From contig JBBCBC010000030.1 in NCBI GenBank assembly GCA_037126765.1, positions 5,242,478 through 5,306,477 of the forward strand: a stretch of 64,000 bases of DNA. The letters are read 5' to 3'. The notes under the pieces were generated by a model. That model had not been told where the DNA came from, ran no database searches, and worked only from the letters and a program-made list of their open reading frames with translations. The position numbers and the translations under genes were made by a program. The stretch comes from Stenogyne calaminthoides (taxonomy: Eukaryota > Streptophyta > Magnoliopsida > Lamiales > Lamiaceae). Shown here piece by piece: positions 59,201 to 64,000 of the stretch (its first letter is position 1; the number at the start of each line of letters is the position of its first letter).

Positions 59201-62200
59201 GCTTTAGAACACCATGGTATGTAAGGAAAAATATTTAAACAGATCATACTCATCTGCATAATTGTATAATATTGAATTTATCAATTTTGTGCTAAAATTA
59301 ATGATTTTATAATTGTTCAGGATGCATCAAACTCAAGTTTGTGGAACCAAGTAGGGATTGATATCTTGGAATGGATTTATTCTCTTAGTGGGTACGATGG
59401 AAAAGAGAACATGTTTGTTGACAGGGCATGGATGTGTCATGAGCAAACCAAGCTAGGGAGAATACAATATAGGATTTAGCTAAAAATAGCTCCATCTCTG
59501 CCTTCCTTGGTTCTCATAGCATTGCTGGACTCAAAATAAATATTCTTTTTAAGTTTGCATCACACCTGTTCACATTCTTGATGCATTAGGGAAGTTTTTT
59601 TTGTTAACTATCGGAGCAAAGGACATACATTTCTTAGATATTATGAAAGTGTATAAACTGATAGCAGAAAATATACAAGAAACACAGACATGATACAAAA
59701 GAAGAATTGTCAACAACAAAAGCACAGCCAAGTGATGGAAGTAGACAAACTACTAACAGTAAACTAAATGCTCACAAGATACTCAGGTCTTTTTTTTTTT
59801 TTTTTTATAAGATACTCAGGTCTAAGAACCTAATTGGGAAACTAGAAATAAATGACATTAGTTTACCAATCCATGGTCAAAATAAAAAAGATGTTTCTCT
59901 AGATATCAAAGTGTCAAATAGAAGGAGCATTTAACCAAAAAAAAACTTAAAAAATAGAAGTTATTAAACACTATTAGAATATGACGATCACGAATTAAGA
60001 TTCAAAATCAATGGCAAAATTTGTCTGTTTCCATGATATGTAAATTTTGAAATATTGAATGTCAAATCAACAGAATAGAAAAAACAGAAGTTAAATTCCT
60101 TCCCCATTTCCACATTCTTTAACCCCAAAAGGCGGCAATAGTTCAGTGTATAAACCATGCATTTACAATGATGTAGCCTAATTTTTCATTGTTCTGGCAT
60201 CTTTAACAAATTTTCCATGCAGTTTACTACTTGCAGAAATATATAATTATAGGAGAGGAAAGAGACAGTAAGAGGTAAAAGAGGCACTAGCTTCCGATGA
60301 AGTGAGTCTAACTAACCTGACCAGATGACTGCATAGGTTCCCTGCAAAAGAAAGCTTTGATTCAATTCCAGTAATAAAGAAACATACAAGTTGAATTAGT
60401 TCTCGCTAGGATCTCTTCTATGTTCTCTTAGGTGAAAAGTTGAAGCTGAAGGATAAAGAACCTGTTGGGAAGTGGTACATGTAGAGTATTCATGAAAGCT
60501 GCAGGAAATTTCTCAAAAAGTTGATGAACAGCGTCAAGAGACCTAATCTGAAGTCGACAAAAGCACAAGTAACTCATCCATTTCAGATATTGAAAAAGGT
60601 ATACACATCTAGAATTGCATATAAATTTGATACATCAGACATAGTTATGAAAGGCACAAAGTACACTGAGGCATGAAGGGACTGCTGGAACACGGGGCGC
60701 CTATTGAACATGTTTTTTAAAAATAACGTATATATGATAAAGAATTGGAAAGTCCTTCAAACTTTAAAAGATATCAAATACACAAGTAAAAACAAAGACA
60801 CTTAAAAACTCCACATATAGAAGAAGAAGAAAGAAACGAAGAAAAAAGGGTAAAGCAGTAAGCAAAGCTGCGTCTGGGAGCAACAACACAGGTCTTCGGT
60901 GGCAGCAGTGGTGGTGATAGTCTTGGGCTGGGAATCATATGGGTTCGCTATATGGTGAAGAATCGGTGGGATTAATAAAGTTTCATGCCCTAATTGAATT
61001 CTTGTTTTTGAGTGAATGAAACTCTCAATGGCAAACTCAAATTCAGACATACATCTCAAGGGTTTTTATGATATTGTGTAACTCTCTCAAAACAAAAAGG
61101 TCAAGACTATTCCAAGAATAATAAAATAACTAACTTCACAATGATATGTGTTACCTCCCCAAGTCGATCTCTGGCACCCAGCAGGAAACCCCATACAGCA
61201 GATATAATAGTGTAGAAAACATGGATATCCACGAGATAGATCTGCAGCATAAAGTAAATTACAAAAAACACAATTAGAGCTATTAACTAGAACCAATGAT
61301 CGAGAAGGGACATAACCAACACAGCTGCCATAGATACAATCAATATATCCCATAATTGGAATCTACAATTCAAAATTAAATACTGAGACTCGATAGCAGG
61401 AAAAAAGTGAAAAATAAAAGTAGAAGAGCCAAAAATTCAAGACAAAAGAAAAGCATATACTTACGATAAACACAGGGGCCCATAAGGTTGCTACTGTCAA
61501 AGCATTATGGTTATCTACAGCAGAGAACACCAAGTGATTAATACGAAAGAAAAGAAATGTTGTGGGAAAATGTCAAAAGATGGTAAACAATGAATTGACC
61601 ACGTATATGAAATTTGGTTTAAACAGATGCAACTAAACACTGCAATATCATCAATCAAAATGTGGATTTTGGACACATCAATCTAAAATCCTATCGCAAG
61701 GAGCACAAGGAAAATTGAAAGGGAGAAAGAGAGAAAAAGAAATTAATCTTGACCCCTACAGTATTCAAAAGTGTCATATAAAAGGTCAAAAATTACTGCA
61801 ACCTTTTTACAGTCACTAATGCGAGTTTGTTGTTCTAGCTAGAAAAGGTAATATTCCTAAGCATCTATCAATAAACTCAAGGTCCAGAAAATGGTCAATG
61901 CCTCGATGCATCTGCAATTATAGCTGTGGCTTACGTTGTGATACAAAATCATGCCAAGAGTACTGCGTAATGTTCATGTTTACAATGGTAGTCGTCGGAT
62001 CAGCCAAAGGCTTAATCTGCAGCATGAATCATAAATTTCATTTAAACAAAACAATACAATTTGCTCTTACCATGCAGAGAAATTGATAATCTTTTGTATG
62101 TGTTATTGATAGAAAAAAATTTAGCACTTGCCAGTAGGAAATAACCAAAGGAAAATTTACATCCAAGCACAACAAGCCAGAAGACCAAGTATCTGCATTA

Positions 62201-64000
62201 AGAAGTAGATATGTTATGAATTCCATGAGAAGCAGAAGCAGTCAAACAACTCATGAGGGAACTAGACATGAATCTCGTAAATGGTAAAGTAATATATTAT
62301 ATTCTCAATAGTATATAATATTGTGTTCTTTCACAGCATAGATCATAGGGTTATGGTTACCAATTTGCAGCATAGTTTATATTAAATTTCAGAGATGAAG
62401 AGAAAAAAAACAAATTAATTAGAAGGTGTATAGCTTTATCTAAAAATAAACAAGTAAACATCCAATTTAAATAGATTTAGGAGGAAAGCATTGTTTGAAG
62501 GTAAGTATAAACCATCTCCCAGGTAACCAAACTGGGATACAAGTTATTGAAGACCTTTAGATAGTCCATGGTCCACTTCAAAATAAAGTGTTGTTTGTCC
62601 AATAATTGATTGTAAATTTGTAACCATAAAAGTACATGGAAAAGATAAGGTAAACAGAGTAGGAATATCATATGGTCATAGATATTAAGATTTAGAGTGA
62701 ATTGACTCCAAACAGTAAAAAGGTAGGCTGTTTACTTTAAAAAATCTGAAGCCCTTTCGTACATGCCCCGGCCGACATAGTAATGTTCCTAAAAAATCAT
62801 GAATTACAAGGTTAACAGACAAAAAAAATTCAGTCCATTCAATATAAATACTCGATATTAATATGTAAACCTGGTGCATCCACTTCATAAAACGAACCAC
62901 GGGCCAACGATCACACCGATCTGACATACGATGACATGCAGGGATGTGCAACAACAAGCTCAAACAGAACTTTGCACCCGCATATATGGAAAGAACTATA
63001 ACATACACTTTGTAGATAACTGAAGTGTTATTGCTGTTATTTTTATCTTCAAGAGCTCTCCTGAAATTACCAAAAATATAACAAGGTAAATAGTTCCATT
63101 TATAGCATTGAGGAGAAGTGTGGCTCTAGAGAAGGAAGGGAAAAGGTATAAAATAAGGCTAGCATGTACATACACATAAAGGAAACATATGAAGACTGAA
63201 AGGAATGTATAGCTTAGAAAGCGGAGAAACACTCTAGTGACAGCTAGGCGCCTTGAGGTAGAGTATGCTCCATACATCATCATAATGTCCAGCACACCTA
63301 AAAGACCCAAGAAAACAAAGGAAATATAATTCAGTATAGGCATACTGACCTAATCTAAAAAAAAATAGTTTTTAGATAACCCAAAAACTCAAGAAAGAAA
63401 AACATAAATTACTCTTAAAGAATTTCATGATGAAATAGGTTGGTCCAACACTAAGGACTTCTCTGATAGTCTTGGAGTTTAAATTCCCAGAATTAAAGGC
63501 AATTATGGCAAGTCCCTGGAGAAAGGAAGAAAGTAAAATTGACACGTAAGGACAAAGCTATAACGAGTAATCTTTCCCAGCAAAAATGAGTAATTCACAT
63601 AAGTACGAGGGTTTCAGCAATTCTAATGAAATTTCAATTTTCAAATTTTTAAAGTTCGAATATCTTCCCAAATTCAATTTGTTTATTCTTTTCACAAGCT
63701 CTAGAAATCTAGATACATAAGTCACATGCCATGACGTGTGTGCTTCATGGCTCCAGCATGGCACCCTGAGCACCATATAGAGGTATACAGTTATTAATAT
63801 TATCTCATGTACTATTGAGATTTTTTACGAAGACTCCATGCCCCAGGTCAATAAGGAGACTGGGAAGACCTTTCATGACAATTGTAACTAACAAAATCTA
63901 CATTGGAGTTTGCCTACATTTAAGTCTTCATCAAATATTTTGTTTCCTATCAAAAAAGTGTTCATCAAATATTACTTGATATTATATATGCTTTGTAGGT
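45912..64000 (-). CDS. Callose synthase, CALS9/CALS10 (GSL10/GSL8) type, N-terminus outside window
   Basis: It makes 1,3-beta-glucan from UDP-glucose at the plasma membrane and cell plate; GSL8/GSL10 members are needed for cytokinesis and pollen mitosis. Thirty-eight exons are visible from 63515 down to the stop at 45912, enough for about 1,400 of the usual ~1,900 residues; 63516-64000 is intronic and the first ~500 codons lie to the right. Exons of 25-240 bp with GT-AG (two GC-AG) borders and the many-exon layout exclude the few-exon CALS11/12 class. Text such as SVFTPYYSETVLYSMPEL, KNEDGISTLFYLQKIYP, ETLKEGKV and KLVKADINGKDK is closest, by memory, to GSL8, while the C-terminus SRGLEISLILAGNNPNTGI also fits GSL10. 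Many exons carry one-base slips, mostly in homopolymers. An essential gene with intact splice sites but broken frames suggests sequence error; a decaying paralogue is the alternative. Details are in the four block entries. Confidence 0.95.
46152..46172. repeat. (GA)n microsatellite forming the last acceptor's pyrimidine tract
   Basis: On the gene strand it reads CTCTCTCTCTCTCTCTCTGC and runs straight into the AG acceptor of the last callose synthase exon. It probably serves as the polypyrimidine tract. Confidence 0.85.
46250..46395. repeat. Dispersed GTATTAGTTGTTT-type repeat in the last callose synthase intron
   Basis: It contains CAGTATTAGTTGTCTCATTA and GGTATCAGTTGTTTCATTTA, related to tracts in the DUF2921 A/B introns and KDSB intron 4. 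Confidence 0.45.
46411..46433. repeat. (GA)n microsatellite just after the last intron's donor
   Basis: On the gene strand the last intron starts GTGTAACC followed at once by a (CT)n tract ending in CAG. Together with 46152-46172 the same intron thus has a CT repeat at each end. Confidence 0.85.
47218..47625. repeat. 207-bp tandem duplication at an intron/exon border of callose synthase
   Basis: GACTGCACCAAATGTAAAAA starts at 47218 and 47425; both units contain GGAGTTCCACAGGGAGAATA, ATTCAATTTATGGTATCATC and AAATTTAAGGAGAAATAAAA. Differences are few and mainly in runs of A or T, so the event is recent. The repeated word includes the 3' splice acceptor of exon 47219-47103. Confidence 0.93.
50422..55399 (-). 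CDS. Callose synthase exon block 3: catalytic glucan synthase region, many frame slips
   Basis: Exons: 55399-55267 (DEWKNFLA, then ILELRFWASYRGQTLART), 54640-54572 (VRGMMYYRKALMLQAYLERM), 54496-54319 (FELSPEARAQADLKFTYVVT, CQIYGKQ), 53725-53611 (NEALRIAFIDVVETLKEGKV), 52606-52485 (EIYSIKLPGNPKLGEGKPEN, QNHAVVFT), 52059-51946 (DSYFEEALKM), 51515-51431 (VSSLAFFMSNQ, VTLGQRVLANPLK), 51342-51229 (VRMHYGHPDVFDRVFHITRG, GISK), about 50715-50664 (FNSTL) and 50599-50422 (VGKGRDVGLNQIALFEGKVA, GNGEQVLSRDIYRLGQLFDF). Slips: one C missing at LARIG (near 55380), a loss and gain around 54335-54360, two extra T near 52520, lost A near 52030 and 52005, an extra A in GCAAAAGCATC (near 51270), and one near 50690. 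The intron after 55267 begins GCAAGT. Confidence 0.9.
55516..55848 (+). mobile_element. 5'-truncated LINE (non-LTR retrotransposon) with 17-bp TSD
   Basis: The fragment encodes the C-terminal end of a LINE ORF2 (VVLWCIWVDWNHRNF, then DIWDRIEYKVALWSLSQGSF, stop at 55697), followed by a short 3' UTR and a terminal TCTTATAAAAAAAATA tail. It is flanked by GAACAAATCATACGCTT (55499-55515) and GAATAAATCATACGCTT (55849-55865), a 17-bp target-site duplication with one difference. It lies antisense in the callose synthase intron between exons 56764-56655 and 55399-55267. Confidence 0.92.
56655..59019 (-). CDS. Callose synthase exon block 2: central cytosolic region
   Basis: Exons: 59019-58925 (VVEKNKFYAAQFAPFWNEII, KNLREEDYINN), 58816-58735 (EMELLQMPKNAASLVLVQWP, LFLLASK), 58643-58471 (FMAKDIAVENKDSQEELWER, DDNMKYAVQECFYSLKFIL), 58376-58256 (VERIYEDIKGSIVNRSIHYD, KLSIVIQKVTALLGIL), 57545-57448 (ETGAVKAILDLYDVMRLDVL), 57298-57208 (DNYETWNMLQRARTEGRLFQ, NLKWPKDAEL), 57106-56946 (RLYSLLTIKDSAANIPKNLE, ARRRLQFFTNSLFMEM, KPVREMLSF) and 56764-56655 (SVFTPYYSETVLYSMPELLK). 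This is the large cytoplasmic part leading into the glucan synthase domain (Pfam PF02364). Frames are continuous and largely undamaged here, in contrast to block 3. Confidence 0.9.
57395..57420. repeat. (GA)n microsatellite in a callose synthase intron
   Basis: AGAGATAGAGAGAGAGAGAG lies in the 149-bp intron between exons 57545-57448 and 57298-57208, close to the donor side. Confidence 0.8.
60317..63515 (-). CDS. Callose synthase exon block 1: N-terminal membrane region
   Basis: Exons (minus strand): 63515-63413 (GLAIIAFNSGNL, VLSVGPTYFIMKFFK), 63297-63176 (SVLDIMMMYGAYSTSRRLAV, FLRFLSYTFLSVFICFLY), 63060-62871 (YKVYVIVLSIYAGAKFCLSL, HIPACHRMSDRCDRWPVVRF), 62788-62736 (HYYVGRGMYERASDFLK), 62192-62132 (YLVFWLVVLGCKFSFGYFLL), 62016-61935 (IKPLADPTTTIVNMNITQYS, WHDFV), 61514-61465 (NALTVATLWAPVFI), 61241-61155 (IYLVDIHVFYTIISAVWGFL, LGARDRLGE), 60547-60462 (IRSLDAVHQLFEKFPAAFMN) and 60341-60317 (EPMQSSGQ). 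They contain several membrane helices and the FKS1-dom1-like cytosolic segment. Frames agree across all these junctions, with few slips. The intron between 62132 and 62016 starts GCAAGT (GC-AG type). Confidence 0.9.

Noticed and set aside
63516..64000. A further callose synthase exon at the right edge
   Set aside because: No family text such as the HRLW.F segment was found in any frame; an acceptor immediately precedes 63515, so this is intron.

Overview
This is plant nuclear DNA, most likely from a eudicot. It is AT-rich, has GT-AG introns, is full of MITE-like elements, and carries plant-only or plant-typical genes. The tandem DUF2921 genes suggest an asterid such as Lamiales, but that is only a weak impression. 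A run of exactly 500 N (34153-34652) marks a scaffold gap.

Layout. (1) 0-1.7 kb: a broken 3' fragment of an NRT1/PTR (NPF) transporter gene between palindromic MITEs. (2) 2.5-13.6 kb: two minus-strand DUF2921 membrane-protein genes (copies A and B) created by a ~3.9-kb tandem segmental duplication. A is interrupted by a 452-bp TIR element with a 9-bp TSD; B by a 352-bp solo LTR with a 5-bp TSD. (3) 15.7-18.8 kb: plus-strand CMP-Kdo synthetase (KDSB), eight exons. (4) 22.3-23.8 kb: plus-strand chloroplast m-type thioredoxin, two exons, with a triplicated ~155-bp repeat in its intron. (5) 24-40 kb: gene-poor, very AT-rich, with tandem repeats, MITEs and the gap. (6) 40.4-45.4 kb: two more DUF2921 copies (C and D) on the plus strand; C lacks its 5' third and has a Copia-like LTR tail in place of its middle, D lacks its 3' end. 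(7) 45.9-63.5 kb: a minus-strand, many-exon callose synthase of the CALS9/CALS10 (GSL10/GSL8) type, 38 exons visible; the N-terminal ~500 codons lie beyond the right edge. A 5'-truncated LINE with a 17-bp TSD sits in one of its introns.

A striking global feature is that almost every recognisable gene, including conserved or essential ones (callose synthase, KDSB, thioredoxin m), carries several single-base indels in exons, often in homopolymers, while splice sites and codon-level similarity are preserved. The simplest reading is an incompletely polished assembly rather than mass pseudogenisation, so protein calls were made by joining reading frames conceptually. The DUF2921 copies are different: besides indels they carry real structural damage (transposon insertions, truncations).

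The genes do not form a functional operon-like unit. KDSB (Kdo for pectin RG-II) and callose synthase both act on cell-wall polysaccharides, but their proximity is probably chance. I found no convincing undescribed system. The strongest leads are the mirrored four-copy DUF2921 cluster and the unusual density of inverted-repeat elements inside and beside its genes.
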